Below are positions 33,110 to 46,364 of a stretch of 64,000 nt of DNA, in pieces; positions within the stretch are counted from its first letter, which is position 1; every line of letters begins with the position of its first letter. The stretch covers positions 157,395,980 through 157,459,979 of the forward strand of contig OX457057.1 of NCBI GenBank assembly GCA_949752795.1, in the 5' to 3' direction. The position numbers were made by a program, and so were the translations under genes. This DNA comes from Hyperoodon ampullatus. Its lineage: Eukaryota > Chordata > Mammalia > Artiodactyla > Ziphiidae. The notes beneath the pieces were generated by a model. It was not told where the DNA came from and searched no databases. It was given only the letters and a program-made list of their open reading frames with translations.

Positions 33110-33328
33110 GGGCTTCCCTGGTGGCGCAGTGGTTGAGAGTCCGCCTGCCGATGCAGGGGACACGGGTTCGTGCCCCGGTCCGGGAGGATCCCACATGCCA
33201 CGGAGCGGCTGGGCCCGTGAGCCATGGCCGCTGAGCCTGCGCATCCGGAGCCTGTGCTCCGCAATGGGAGAGGCCACAACAGTGAGAGGCCCGCGTACCG
33301 CAAATAAATAAATAAATAAAAATAAAAA
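33110..33328 (+). mobile_element. CHR-type SINE, young ~200 bp subtype
   Basis: Full-length copy with an (AAAT)n tail. Target-site duplication 'ttaaaaattatcag' at 33096-33109 and 33329-33342. Confidence 0.95.
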
Positions 33329-33448
33329 TTAAAAATTATCAGAAGCATAATAAACATTTCCTAATGACAGCCTATGTCAAATGTTGTTTTATTTTAAAGA
33401 CTGAAGGAATTTTATTTTTCTCATGGCCAACTTTTGACCAAACACCTC

Positions 33449-33499
33449 AAGAATGCAACCAAAAAAAAAGAGAAAAAAAAAAAAAAGAATGCAACCAAA
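33449..33499 (+). repeat. A-rich insert flanked by a 15-bp direct repeat
   Basis: 'aagaatgcaaccaaa' at 33449-33463 recurs at 33485-33499. Only an A-rich ~21-nt stretch with one GAG lies between them. This has the form of a retro-insertion consisting of tail alone. Confidence 0.8.
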
Positions 33500-34540
33500 C
33501 CAAAGTATAATAGCAGGTCAAAGGGAAAGTGCAACAAAAAAGGTGAAACTGTGTAGTTAACGGATGAAATGGACAAATATGAATTTCATCTCTTTTCCCT
33601 CTTTCAGTATAATTATAGGAGTAGACAGATTTGTGGTCACAATATAGTCAAAATAACAGAAAAGAAGTAGAAAGTTCAAGAAGATCCAAAATTAGATAAT
33701 CAGCCCTCCTTCAAAGAATTAACCTGGCCTCTCAGCATTGATTAATCTCTATTTATTACAGTTCTCCTTATTTAAAAAAAAAATCATGGGCTTAAAAATA
33801 CTTAGAAAATTAAAGAATTGTTTTTTTTTTGGCTTTGGGTTTTTTTTTTTTAAGGCATTAGCTTATTTTTAACAACTTCAGTTTAAGCAAAAGGGAGGAT
33901 AAAAGTACATTTTGATGCAAAATAAGACATATTGAGGGCTATCCAAAGGAGAAAGCCTGAGGGGATGGAATATTGACCAAGGTTAAAATTAAAAAGGCCT
34001 AACAGGAAGGCAAGTCTACCAAACTAAGTTATTTTTTCCTCCTAACAGTCTAAAATTAGACACCTCATCGATGCTTGCTGTCTTTAGGTAAAAACATATC
34101 ACAAACCTCTCTTTTTTAACACCACTGAAGTATTTTGGTTCCCCAACTTCTTGACAGCTAACTTCACAGCTAACCAGAACTAGAGAATTTAAGTCTAATA
34201 AAATGTCACAGCCAACCTAATGAAATCTCATCTCTTATTTGAAATATCCAATCTATAAACCCAAAGCTCTGTGGACAAACACCCCAAAAGTAATTTTAGG
34301 CTACAAAAATGCCTCAGCTTTCTATCCCCCAAAGATACATTGTTAGTAAAACAATGGAATCAGCATTTTTCTCCCCTTCTTGCACAGCCTAAAGCCTGGT
34401 TCTCAGGCAGTAACAGGATATTTGGAAGATTTCCTTCCCTTGGGGATCTCTGACACCCATGGTGGTGCAGCAGCAGACCCAGATTCAAAGGCTGAGTCCA
34501 AATTATATTCTAACATGAAGGGGTTAAAGATGACCCCCAA
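33500..34540. other. AT-rich unique sequence with no recognised feature
   Basis: Short T-runs at 33820-33850; otherwise nothing recognisable. Confidence 0.4.
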
Positions 34541-34549
34541 GATCTATGC

Positions 34550-35465
34550 TTTTCATCTCCACTGCTCTCTGAGCAGCAGCCAGAGTGATCCCATTAAACC
34601 TAAGTCAGATACTGTCAGTCCTGTCCTCAAAACTCTCCCTTCACCTTCCCTATCAGAGTAAAACCAAAGCCCTACCATGGCCTCCGGGCCACTACATATT
34701 CTGGCCCCTGTGCCCTCACCTCCTGCCCTTCCCTTTGCTACCTACTCCAGACACACTGGTCTCTCTCTGCACTGGCTGTCCACACCCCCGACACCTGGCA
34801 GGCTCTTCCCCCAAATATCTGCATGGCTAACCCTGTCACCTTCGGATATTTGATTAAATGTATCCCTTCCAATTAGATTCATTTAAAATCACATGGCTGG
34901 GCTTCCCTGGTGGCACAGTGGTTAAGAATCCACCTGCCAATGCAAGGGACAAGGTTCAAGCCCTGGTCCGGGAAGATCCCACATACCGCGGAGCAACTAA
35001 GCCCGTGCACCACAACTACTGAGCCTGCGCTCTAGAGCCCTCGAGCCACACCTACTGAGCCCACGTGCCACAACTATTGAAGCCCGCGCACCTAGAGCCC
35101 GTGTTCCGCAACAAGAGAAGTCACCGCAATGAGAAGCCCGCGCACCGCAACAAATAGTAGTCCCTGCTCGCCACAACTAGAGAAAGTCCATGTGCAGCAA
35201 CAAAGACCCAATGCAGCCAAAAATAAAAGTAAATAAATTATAAAATCACATGGCCTTTAAGCTTTTTTTTTTCTTTTTTCCGTGGTACATCACTTTCCAA
35301 CAAATAACACAATTGACTTATTTATTGTTTCTTATTTATTGTCTGTTTCCCCCAGCTGAAGTAAACACTCCTTGAGGGCAGGGATTTGCCTGTGTTGTTC
35401 AGTGATGTATCTCATGAGCCTAGTATGTAGTAGGTCTTCAATAAATATTTGCAGAATGAATGAAT
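34550..35465 (+). repeat. L2 3' end, split by a SINE
   Basis: The left part (34550-34884) has 'gccagagtgatcccattaaa', 'ccatggcctccgggccacta' and 'caggctcttcccccaaatat'. The right part (35255-35465) has 'gaagtaaacactccttgagg' and 'tcaataaatatttgcagaat' ending in 'gaatgaatgaat', the L2 terminus. The SINE at 34898-35241 divides them. Confidence 0.85.
34898..35241 (+). mobile_element. CHR-type SINE, long subtype
   Basis: A ~344-bp copy with an extended middle ('ctactgagcc' units repeated) and the 3' segment 'aaagacccaatgcagcc'. Target-site duplication 'aaaatcacatggc' at 34885-34897 and 35242-35254. It lies inside an L2. Confidence 0.93.
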
Positions 35466-35599
35466 AAGATCTTTTCTTGCTCTTACTTCTTACGATTCCA
35501 TGAAGTATCCAGTACTTCCTGCTTGGTAAGCTGGTAACCAGTTATTTCCCCACAGAAGCCAACCCATGAGACTGAGTTAGTACAGTCAAAAAACATTGG

Positions 35600-35800
35600 A
35601 TTAGTTGCACCATGTACTGAGAATTTGCCATGGGCCTGATACCTTTTTTTACATGTATTTTTCTCATTTAATCTTTACCAAAAGCCAGTTAGAAAGACAT
35701 TCCGTTCCTCCCTATTGTCTTAAAGAGCCTAAGGAAATTCAGGCTCAGAAAGATTAAGTAACCGAAGACCATGCTGCTATGAGTGCCTCTGCTGGCCTTT
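35600..35800 (-). repeat. MIR, antisense
   Basis: The text 'atgtactgagaatttgccat', then 'tttttctcatttaatcttta' and 'ggaaattcaggctcagaaag' is antisense MIR. Confidence 0.75.
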
Positions 35801-37725
35801 CTACAGACCCAGGACAGTCTGACACCCCATTCTCCCTCCTTCGTTTTAAGATGGATTCACTTCTTCAATAGCACCAGATAACAGAGAGACCCCATGGATG
35901 TGTTATAGAAAGAATCCAGAGTGCAGTTAATTACACAGAGAAAACCTGGACTAAAAAAAAAAATGCAATAAAATTTTGTGAAAGAAACTGTACTTTTATA
36001 ATAAAACAGTCACTCCTATGAAATCATTCTGTTACTGTTACAATCAAACCAACAGTAACAGAAAAAGAAAGGGAGATGGCATGACCTACTAACTTCAGCA
36101 CTGGTCTCCCTGAAGACTTGTTGTGTGACCAGGATGAACTGACCCCTTCACTAAGCCTCAACTAACTGGCGTGAAGCCACCCAGCCTATGTACTATCTGC
36201 AGATTTTGAAACAAGATGACAAAAATCCATCCACAGAATGAATGAATTTACAAAAGAAAAGCACTCTGTAAGTTCAATTATCTCCTGATCACTATTTCTG
36301 AGGTTGGTAGGAGTTGTTTGAGAGCCATTACCCAAGCCCAACAGAGCAAAACCTAAGTCAACTCAGGCAGCTAAGTCCAGCAGCCCCCAGACAGTGGCAG
36401 AAATAGAGTAACTCTAATGGAGGCTCTTTTCTCTGAATCATCTCAGTGGTGGACCCAAGTCTTAGTTGCCACCAAGCCACAAAGGAGACAGGGTCCATAA
36501 GCAGAAGTTTCTGTTAGGGTCAGCTTCTTTTCAGGCAGAGGAGGAAACAGTCCAAACCCACTTCTATGGCTCAGCGTAGGCTGTGTGGTTAGGCAAGGCC
36601 GGAATGTCCTCCCCAAGCTACTGTCACCACCTTAACCAACTTCTGAACTACAGATACTGGGAGGAACAGGGAGAAAGACCAACCGAGAGTTCTGCTGATT
36701 CCCACACACAGAGCATGATCATGTTTTGTCCCCAGCCAGACCTGGCCTTATTCCAACACAGTTCATTAGACCTTCTACACAAATTCGCCTGGTGGTTTCT
36801 CAGACATTCCATAAGAAAATATCTGCTTTCACCTTTCCCTAGATGGGAGGTGGCAACCTCAGGGACTAGGGATAGAAGTAAAAGGAGGATCTAGCAGATG
36901 CTGATGTTGGAAATTGCCTCATCCACGTGAAATGTCTGAAACTTCAACGTATCCTATGGATAACTGAAGTTTTTCTTTTACTTGATAAATCCAAATTGTG
37001 AGCTCAAATATCTAAAATTAGGTTGCACATATAAATGCCAAGAATTCCTTTAGTGATAACTGTTAAAAATCCCAAATTTAAAATGCCTGCTTAAACTGTT
37101 TTAATCAAGACGGCAATCCTTAAGTCTTAATTTTTGAGGTCTCTTATTTGCAGACATTTTTACTTTATTAGTAATGTAAAATAAACACGCCTTCCCTAGG
37201 AAAAAAAATTTAATTAAAAGCCTTCACAAGTATTCCACAACTACTCTGAGAGCTGTCTTGACGCATGGATGTCTTTGGGGGAGGGGTGTACTTAGGCTCT
37301 AGCTGTACTTGAAAAATAGCATTGTCGCTATGGAAGCAGCTCGAAATTTTGGCTGTTTTTTCTTACGCTAGCAAAGGCCATATTCTTTATATGCAACTCT
37401 TCTTTTCACTGAAAAGGGCTTCGACAGTAATCCACCTAGTCTGTAGCAAGCCCTGCCTTGCCTAGGCAGTCACCCTTCCCTCTTACTGTTCAAGCACCAC
37501 TCTTTTAGCTGAGCCACAAACATGCAGGTAGAGTACAGATGAACCGGAATATGAGCATTCACCAGCAAAAGAAAAAGGTGACTTTCATTCATCAATCATT
37601 CGTTCCTTGGAGGAATCATAGACAAGGCCTATTTAGGTTCCTGTCACTGGTGAAACTGGCCTAAATTCCAACCATTCCTTGGGTCTTTTTGGACCCATCA
37701 TTGGCAACTTGTCAATCAAAATGGA
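35800..37725. other. Unique sequence with no recognised feature
   Basis: Nothing recognisable on either strand; a 103-codon open frame at 36,583-36,894 has no support. Confidence 0.4.
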
Positions 37726-37731
37726 GTAAGC

Positions 37732-37941
37732 GGGCTTCCCTGGTGGCGCAGTGGTTGAGAGTCCGCCTGCCGATTCAGGGGACACGGGTTCGTGCCCCGG
37801 TCCGGGAAGATCCCACATGCCACGGAGCGGCTGGGCCCATGAGCCATGGCTGCTGAGCCTGCGCGTCCGGAGCCTGTGCTCCGCAACGGGAGAGGCCACA
37901 ACAGTGAGAGGCCCACGTACCGCAAAAAAAAAAAAAAAAAA
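37732..37941 (+). mobile_element. CHR-type SINE, young ~200 bp subtype
   Basis: Full-length head, body and A-tail. I do not see a clean target-site duplication, in contrast to the other young copies; 'aatggagtaa' and 'aaaagagtat' are only weakly similar. Confidence 0.93.
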
Positions 37942-37944
37942 AGA

Positions 37945-39260
37945 GTATCAGCCTTTTGGAGTGGTCACCTTTAGAAACTAGTATTTCTTCCAGTGACATG
38001 ATGAAGAGGGTTGCTCAAATATGTTTTCAACTCCCATTTCAATAGCTCAGTGACACAGTACACTGCCATTCTCTGAAGATGTCTTTGGGACGCAATCAAC
38101 AGGCATTCCGAGCCACGCTTGTCAAGCAAGGTAGGTAATCATGTTGAGTAATACTGTTTTTCATAAAAATGAGGTGTGACCGTAAAAGTAATAAAACTGG
38201 TTTTCTTATGAGGATCATAGCTAGACTCTGAAAGCAAATACAAAAAAAAAAAAAGAGTTCAAATAGTGTTCGTTGATAGATGTTCTTATTTTTAAACAGT
38301 GGCAAGATCTTTGGAATTAGTACAAAATCACCAAAGCTACTTTGAAGACAGTGTTTCCCATCTGGACACATATATATGAGTATATATAATAAGTTAAATT
38401 AAATGATTCATTGCTGCCAACTGCCTCCAAATTTAACATTTTGATTATTTTCCCAAAACTTAATTTTTTTCCCACTATCATTCTCATAAGTTAAAATCAT
38501 TCACTGACAGAAAAAAAAATTAAAGTATATGATTCCTTCAAGGAACAAGGGGATTGAATGAATACAGAAAAGTCTTATTTAGCATCTTAGAATTGAAGTG
38601 GCTCTAGAACGCATTCACCCAAAAGATACTTACTGAGCAAATACTACCAAAGAGAGAGATGTTCAGTTTTCCGGGAATAACCATCTAGAGCTCCTTGCAG
38701 TAAATCCTCTCTTAAGGAAGATGATTTTGCTGCTGTGAGTTTGTCCCTGGCATTATTTTTGGCCTGGGACTATTATTTCCATGTTATCCAAGTTGTTTTC
38801 AATAAGTGAAAGGAAGCAGGGCTTCTTGTTATATTCATGAGGAGAAGACTCAGGAAGGATCTACTTACTCTATGTTATGATACTGAGGAAGTTTCCCCTG
38901 CGATGGTGAGATCAACACTGCTATCCTAGGGCAGGTCGGGTGGTACTGTCAATATTAAAACCCCTATTCCAGATAAATTCACCTTCTGGAAATAATTAGT
39001 GCTCCAGGAATAAGATGAATTCCAAATCTATTTGCACATTCAAATCAATTGGCAGAGAGTAGGCTTAATAGTTTCCTAGATTCCTGGAAGTAGGGTGCTG
39101 CTGTAACAAACACCCAAAAATGTACATAATGGCTTTCTAATTTTATTTATCTTTGTCCTATGATGCCTCTGATAATTTCTCCACTCTTCTATTTTTAAAG
39201 GCTTTTCAAAATCTACTAAATTGATTTCATGACGCATTAATGGGGCACCTCCCATGGTTT
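37945..39260. other. AT-rich unique sequence
   Basis: A possible short antisense L2 trace lies near 38,610-38,650 ('agatacttactgagcaaata'). Otherwise nothing recognisable. Confidence 0.35.
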
Positions 39261-39264
39261 GAAA

Positions 39265-39460
39265 AACAATGATCTACACCAGGTGTTTCTGACAGTGTGA
39301 CCCACAGACCACGTCCATCAGAACAGAACATGCAAAAAAAAAATTTTTTTCTAGGCTCCATCCCATACCTACTGCAACAGATCACCTGTTGTTAAAGCCC
39401 AGGACCTGTCATTTTCATAAGCTTTCTAGGTGATTCTGATGTGCAATGAAATTTAGAAAC
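39265..39460. repeat. MER5-like DNA transposon fragment
   Basis: The text 'tttctgacagtgtgacccac', then 'ctaggctccatcccatacct' and 'taggtgattctgatgtgcaa' matches MER5A order. An A/T homopolymer stretch interrupts it. Confidence 0.7.
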
Positions 39461-39590
39461 TCATCTAGACCCCAATCCAGTCATGAGTTATAAGGCAAAT
39501 AGGTCCAAAGAGGCTTCATGATTTTTCAAGGTCACATTGCTAATTAGTAGTGAAGCCAACAGTGGGGATCCTTGTCTGCTGTATTCCTGG
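39460..39590 (-). repeat. MIR fragment, antisense
   Basis: The text 'caaggtcacattgctaatta' followed by 'gtagtgaagccaacagtggg' resembles the distal part of antisense MIR. Confidence 0.6.
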
Positions 39591-39599
39591 GTAGTGTTC

Positions 39600-40390
39600 T
39601 TTACGTACATAAAGACCACTCATGCCCATCTGTGATCCAGTATCCCACAACTTTACTCGATGGTCATGCTCACTGCTGTATCTCCAATGCCAAGCACAGT
39701 GCCATGTCTGGGTGGAGATAAGGAAGAACCACAGAAATGTATGTCTTATCATTTTGAAAATTAAAGTTCAAAGAACACAAGAGTGCAAAATCACACATAT
39801 GGCCAATCCAACAACCAGCACATTGTTTAATAAGTACTGATCTTCATCAAATGCACCTCTGACTTACAAATTATCTCCAAAATTGAAAAATGAAATAATG
39901 GAGGCAAAAGTGCTATGCTTTCCCTCCACAGAAGTAAGAAGAAAACTTTACATAAATGATACAACAGTGGCCAAAAGAAGCAAAAAAATTAGTAATCAGA
40001 AGAATCAGTTTTACTTCTTAAATCACAAAACTTACAAATGGTTTTCTCAAGATTTTAACAAAGGAACAGTATCAACAAAAAGCAAGTCAACCTAGCACAC
40101 TAAATAAAGCTATATGTAAGAGAATAAAAATAGACCATGGAATTGGAACGTTTACTGCCAAATCCATGGTTTGGTTAGGCTTTGTGATTTTGCCTTTCTA
40201 AAATCAAATTTTCCATCTGAAGGGCTCCTCCAGTTAGTTCAGGTTTACATGGGTCAAGCTTTAGTCACAGCCACAGGAATACCTATGGCATGACCAACGA
40301 TCTCTGAGGATTCCACTGAGTAATGTTTGCTCCCTCTTCCAAAAACAGCCCAAGGATGGTTTTCCCAGGGTCTAAAATCAAATTAATCCA
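39600..40390. other. Unique sequence with no recognised feature
   Basis: Nothing recognisable. Confidence 0.4.
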
Positions 40391-40394
40391 ATAT

Positions 40395-40500
40395 GCATTT
40401 ATTGAGCAACTATTAACTTCTGGGTCTAGTGTTAGGCTTTTGGAGAGTGGGAGGAGATACAACCAGACTCTGCAGCTCTCAGGTCACATATTCTATTGCA
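40395..40500 (-). repeat. L2 fragment, antisense
   Basis: The text 'atgcatttattgagcaacta' followed by 'tctgggtctagtgttaggct' is a diverged reversed L2 terminus. Confidence 0.55.
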
Positions 40501-40509
40501 AAGATTTCC

Positions 40510-43500
40510 CAGTGTCTGCATAAGTGTAAGGTTATTATTAATAATCACTCAAGCAGGTACGCAATGGCCAACGGATTTACCTGGAAGAAAGAAGGAAGCA
40601 GCTGCAATGTGCACACAAGGGGACCTTTTTTTTCCAGGGAAATATTCAAATGTGAGGCCGAGTGACCTTCCCTTGCCCTTCCTCTCTTGACTTGGAAACT
40701 CCTCTTTCCTTTCAACTTCTCTGTCAAACTATAGGTGAAAAAAGAGGTTTGAAGATGTCCCCACCACACATACACTCATACACACAGGCCATATTTCAAG
40801 GGCAGAGAGAATTCTTCACAAGGCTCTAGGGATCAGGGCAAAGCTGACACACACTCTCACTTCATTTCCTGCGTCCCTCTGCAAGATTCCCTGCAGTCTT
40901 CTCTGTAAACTCATGGTGGGTGAGACAGCCAACACCAGCTCCAGACTCAATGCCTCCAGTTACTGAGCGTTTTTCAGAAACACACTCTTCTGATAACTCA
41001 GGTCTGACCAGAACTCCTTCAGGGACTTACTGGCAAGCTCTGCAACTGGTCAAAACCACAAAGAAATATCCTACAGATTTCAAAGGCTTTTATGAACCTA
41101 AAAAGAAAATCAACGCTGGCATCATTTAAGACGTTCAGACAGGACACCTATCCTGATCTAAAGCAGTGACTCACTCCCTTACTTTGATCATCATTAATAC
41201 TGTGAGATTTAGCTCAAATAAATTCGACAACTGACTATAAATACACTGTATAATTTTTATCAGGATGTGAGAATGAGCCTCACCTCTGGAGTCTGATGAC
41301 AAATATTAGGGTTTTAAAAATCTCTCGACACAATTTTGTCATACACGTACCTACATGCACATCACAACATGCACGAAGCCACAATCATTCCTTCCCTTGA
41401 AGAATTTGAGAAATGACTCATGGTGGACGTTGCAGGGTCACCCCTGCCAACACAATCCCACCAGAGAGATAACAGGGAAACAACAGAGATTATACTTCTT
41501 TCATTTGCTCTCGGTGTTTTAGGATAACTGTATCCTGAGGGGAAATCCTTCTAGATGTGTAAAACGTGATGCCTTACCATTGCTCCCTGCCTCCAGTAAT
41601 CAAAGAATTATTTCTAGAAAAGGCTCAGGAAGAAATCTGGATTTTCCCAAGCAAAGATAATCTGTCATCATGCAGTTGTCCATTAACAAGGGGGAAGTTC
41701 TTCTATATGAGAAGCAGCGACAGTTGCATTTGGGCAAAGAAATGACATATTTTTATTTTATAACTGAATCTTGTAACTGATGATGTTTCTTCCTCTCCTA
41801 TGGTTACAGGGAAACTCAGGGCTAGATTTGCAGACTACCTGTAACGTAATTAGGCAGAGCCTTCCAGAACGCATTTCTGGATTTCAACTCTCTTCTGATG
41901 TCATCTGTTTGATCCCTATGCCACTTTTGCTCTGGTTTCTTTGTCTTTATTAACGTGTTTCTTTAAGAAACAGATAAATGAGTACCTGAGCATTATTTAC
42001 CCCGTATGAGGCTTCCTCTAAGTGTTCACCACCTGTGAGGATGCTCCCAGGCATGGAGACGTGTTCACATTACCCTGAGTCTATAATTTATATTGTATCT
42101 TCAAGCACACATTCCTTACACAGGAAGACCCCCTGCTGGCCTGCTGACAATCCCTAGGGACAATACCCTCGCTATAACTGTGGGTTGTTTGCTATCTTCA
42201 TTTGAGTGGTAATTAAACCTGGCTACATGTTTCCTAAGAACATCCTTGTTTTACCTGGCAGGAATTGAAAAACAGGGGTTAGGGAAGTAAAATAACTAAA
42301 ATAAAAACACAGAAATATAAAAAGCCCCCAATGATGTTATCTTTGCCACAGAATCCATCCCAACTAAAGAGCCATCTGTACTTGTGCAATAGGAACACAG
42401 AGTAAAACCTCGACATCCCAGTTCTCTTGGAAATTTCATTCAACGATGACAAGCCATATCAAACAGTCTCTAAATAGCCAATCATCTCTGCATAATTTTA
42501 GGTGTCTCAACTATATGATTAGCACCAGGAGAGCATCAAATAAGTTTTGAACCCTGCATCCGGGTCTGGAACAATGAGGCAAGCTTAGTGGATGGGAGAC
42601 AAGTTTTAGCTTATAACAAAAATAACACACAGAACCTAGTAAGGTCTCATGATAAACTCAGGATGAGGCACTTCAAAAGAAATTCATGTAACCAATAACT
42701 TTTAGTTATGTTGTCTTTAAGAAAAAGAGCATTGAACTCTGCACACCCTAGTTTGGAAGTAGCATAGAAAGCTTCCCAGTAGCCACACTTTACTGCAAAA
42801 AATAGATAAATATTCCTAATTATTTTGCAGTCATGAATAAGGAATAGTCTCTAGTCCATTTGCAGAAGAGCTCTCTGAAGACTAGAGAAACCAGCAGTTT
42901 TTCTAAGCCTGCTTAACACCAAACCTGAAAACTAGATAGGACCCCACTTGATTATTGCATTTGATCATGAACTTCCCCATAAGCCACATATATTCATGTT
43001 TAAGCCTCCATATATATTGAAATTTAAAACAAATGGAAATAAAATTAGAGACTCAATAAGGCATTTTCTCCAATTGGAAATATTTCATTTATATTTTTTC
43101 TGTAGGATTTTAGAATTGCCTGAGAAAAACAGCTCTAGTTGATGCAGAGATTTAAGGGAAAAATTAGTTTTGGCAAATTAACCTTTCATAACCTCAGATA
43201 AAATTAATCCAAAATGTATATTAGAAGAAAATTCGAAAACTGGCCACCCGTTCTCGTTCAATATGGACATACACCATCAGCCACATTTATCCACTTAAAA
43301 TTCACTGTAATTCATTTTAATTTACGGAAATATATTCACTTGGACATGGACTGGCTTTCAATGTTGTTTCAACACCGCACACCAAACCACAGGTTGAATC
43401 TAAGACATTTCTTGTGCTATTACAAATTTGGTCAAAATCATTCAACATGTTCAAAAGTTATGACTAAAGTATGAAATCCAAGATATCCACCTGAATAATT

Positions 43501-44300
43501 CCTTAATCTTAGTATAACCCTTCCTCCCAAGACAAATTCTAATGTCCTGAAACATTTTTAACTATCCGGACACAGGCATAATTATCAGGACACTGCTTCC
43601 AAAGCCATATTTCCTAGATAAACTATTCACAGACCTTTTATCTATTACAGTTCTTTTTTTCCTTTTGCTGACCAGAACAATAAATTCTTTAAAAAGAAGA
43701 AGCTTGAAGCATATTTATTTATTTATCATTTTAAAATTTAAGAACAGACGCTTTATTTCTATGTTGAAAAAATAAATTTCCTATTGTCCCTACACTGTCT
43801 TCTCCATAGTCTATCACTTTTATTTCTCATAAGTTTGCCAATTTTTTATACTTTATCCTTATTCTGCTGTAAGTCTTTCCCTGCCATTATACAAATTTAT
43901 ATAAATGGGTTGATCCTCTTCTGTTGATAGCTAACTCTGCAGTGCTGCTTGAGAAAGGGCATAAATAAGAGTAAAGCCAACTGAGAGTACAGTTTAGAAC
44001 AGTAAAATATTACTCAGAAACCCACAGAGAAGGGAAATGAAACAATGAATACCCAGAGCCCCTGGAGTCACCATAACATTTAATTCAATTCTGCATGTAT
44101 TTCTTGAGGCCTGCAGTTAACCAGGAAACACGTCAGGTAGACAGTCAGCTTACAAGTTTGTGGTGGGCCAGGTGGACTGAAACCCTCACTCTGCAGAGTT
44201 ATTAATGGGTCTGTAAAGAGCTATTAATTCATGACTAAGAGAGTTATTTTACTTTGTTATACTTGTTATTTTACTTTGTTTACTTTGTTATAGATCACTT
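40510..44300. other. Long unrecognised AT-rich stretch
   Basis: About 3.8 kb with no repeat, exon or RNA gene that I can recognise, and few SINE-like motifs. It may hold conserved non-coding elements, but the sequence alone cannot show this. Confidence 0.35.
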
Positions 44301-44318
44301 TCTTGCTCTTTCTGTTTT

Positions 44319-44532
44319 GTTTTGGTTTTTTTTTTTTTTTGCGGTACGCGGGCCTCTCACTGTTGTGGCCTCTCCCGTTGCGGAGCACAGGCTCCGGACA
44401 CGCAGGCTCAGCGGCCATGGCTCACGGGCCCAGCCGCTCCGCGGCATGTGGGATCTTCCCGGACCGGGGCACGAGCCCGTGTCCCCTGCATCGGCAGGCG
44501 GACTCTCAACCACTGCGCCACCAGGGAAGCCC
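44319..44532 (-). mobile_element. CHR-type SINE, young ~200 bp subtype, inverted
   Basis: Complete inverted copy. Target-site duplication 'gctctttctgtttt' (44305-44318) and 'gctccttctgtttt' (44533-44546). Confidence 0.95.
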
Positions 44533-44546
44533 GCTCCTTCTGTTTT

Positions 44547-45630
44547 AATTTACCAAAATCCATTATGAATTCCTTTATTCCAATAGAAGACCTGAAAAAT
44601 CCATCTGCAGGTCATTTCCTGCCGTCTTCCCATCCCCCATCTCAAGCCCACACTGCACACCCCACATACATTCCATTACTACCTCATTCCATTTACTTCT
44701 TCCCCAATACTGTGAGGTAATTTCTTTCTACAAAGGCTGAAGATCAGAATCAATTCCAACACAAGAGCCCACTCACTGAAAAGTACAAAGAGAGCAGCTT
44801 CCTGAACCCTCAGCTGTAACTCACCTGGACCAAGGAGAAACTACAGCAAGTAGTTTACCCAACTGCTGGCCTGAGGTCATCCCTACACTACAAACACCAA
44901 TGGAAACTTTCTTTGAAAATTGAGTAAGAATGAAAAAAAAAAAGTGCTGAATAGATGGAAACTACCCATATTTCACCTTCTCAACTGAAATAACTCTTAG
45001 TAGTCTAGTACTGAAAGAACACTGACATTCAAACCCATTAGTTCACTGTGAGAATAGCCCTGTGACTACGGAACAGACTTTGTTCTAAAATTTTCTGGTG
45101 GGTCATTGTCGGAATTAAATAAAAGGATCCCAATTCACCATTTTTGTTATGCATGAGACTTCATCAGATTGGGATGCAAGAGAAAAGGTGGTGAAATCTG
45201 ACCACAACAGCTTTTTCAAAGGTCATACTATCCCCAAAGGATGGTTAAAGCCTTCAGGGGGATGTGCCTTCACATTCTATCTATTTAGCAGTTCAGTGAC
45301 TATTCCTATTTCTAAGCGCTTATCAGGGATTTCTCATTCCTCACAAATACCTAACATAGACAAAACATTTTAACCTATAGCTCAATTTAGCAAAGCTCCG
45401 GGTCCTAGTAAATGACCCAAATAATAACCCTTTGTTGAGCTGGATTCAAAATAATGAATAATGAATTTTAAAAATCAAGGTAATAAAAAGCCCAGTAGAG
45501 CAGTGTTTTCTCACCAATACAATGGGTCCCACTGTTGAGACACAGAAGTCTCTTTGGGGGCAGGGTTCTGCCAAGAAGCACAAACCCTCCATACTCAGGG
45601 CTTCTGCTGCTGTAGAATAAATTCACTCAC
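44547..45630. other. Unique sequence with no recognised feature
   Basis: Nothing recognisable. Confidence 0.4.
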
Positions 45631-45635
45631 CTTCT

Positions 45636-45740
45636 CTGTTCATTCAGCTGTCTGTCTAGTTGATGAAAAGAAATGTTTCAGTTCAGGCATTATGTTTGAT
45701 TTGGAAATAAACTACCACCAACAAAAATAAACCATTCCTG
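45636..45740 (+). repeat. Dispersed ~105-bp segment, copy 1
   Basis: About 80% identical by hand alignment to 51547-51650. It shares 'ctgttcattcagctgtc' at its start and a block around 'gtttcagttcaggcattatg'. I do not recognise the family. Unlike copy 2, this copy sits in otherwise unrecognised sequence. Confidence 0.75.
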
Positions 45741-46364
45741 ACTGTGATGTTACAATATTAGCATACATTTTCCAGTTTTAATAGAGCAATTCTAATGTAT
45801 TACCAAGTGCATCGAGTTACCTACCTACTCAGCAAGGAAACAATGAATTGCTATGATTTCGATTTAGGACATGTTTCTCATTCTTAGCTGCCCCATCTCA
45901 GTATTAATATCATTGAGTTATTAATTCTCCAACTGCTCTTTCTTGTGTTGACCGTAGGTAACAAAGGTAGAGCCAGTCTAGTAAAAAGTGAAAACAAGAA
46001 CTCTGACTTCCTGTGGCCCACTTGATGGTTTCTAAAACCCTGATAACGGAAGGTTACAGCTCCCTTCCTCACCTGATACCCGTTAGCACGTCTGCTATGG
46101 AATCCCTGTGCCCATGCAGTACAAAAACCAGACCCTGAGTCCTCTTCATCATGACTTCATCACGGCCTTATCATGACTTATCAGTGCAAAGAAGAAACAG
46201 AACTTTTTATTTTAGACTTCTTGACACTGGATAAAAAAAGATAAATGGCCATGCCGAATACAATGTTCATTTGGCATCATGAATGATTTGCTAGAGACCT
46301 GGTATACTTCCTTAAATGCCCCAGTCCTACCTCCCACCCTAAAAAAAAAAAAAAAAAGGCAATA
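45741..46364. other. Unique sequence with no recognised feature
   Basis: A poly(A) run at 46341-46357 closes the interval; nothing else recognised. Confidence 0.4.
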
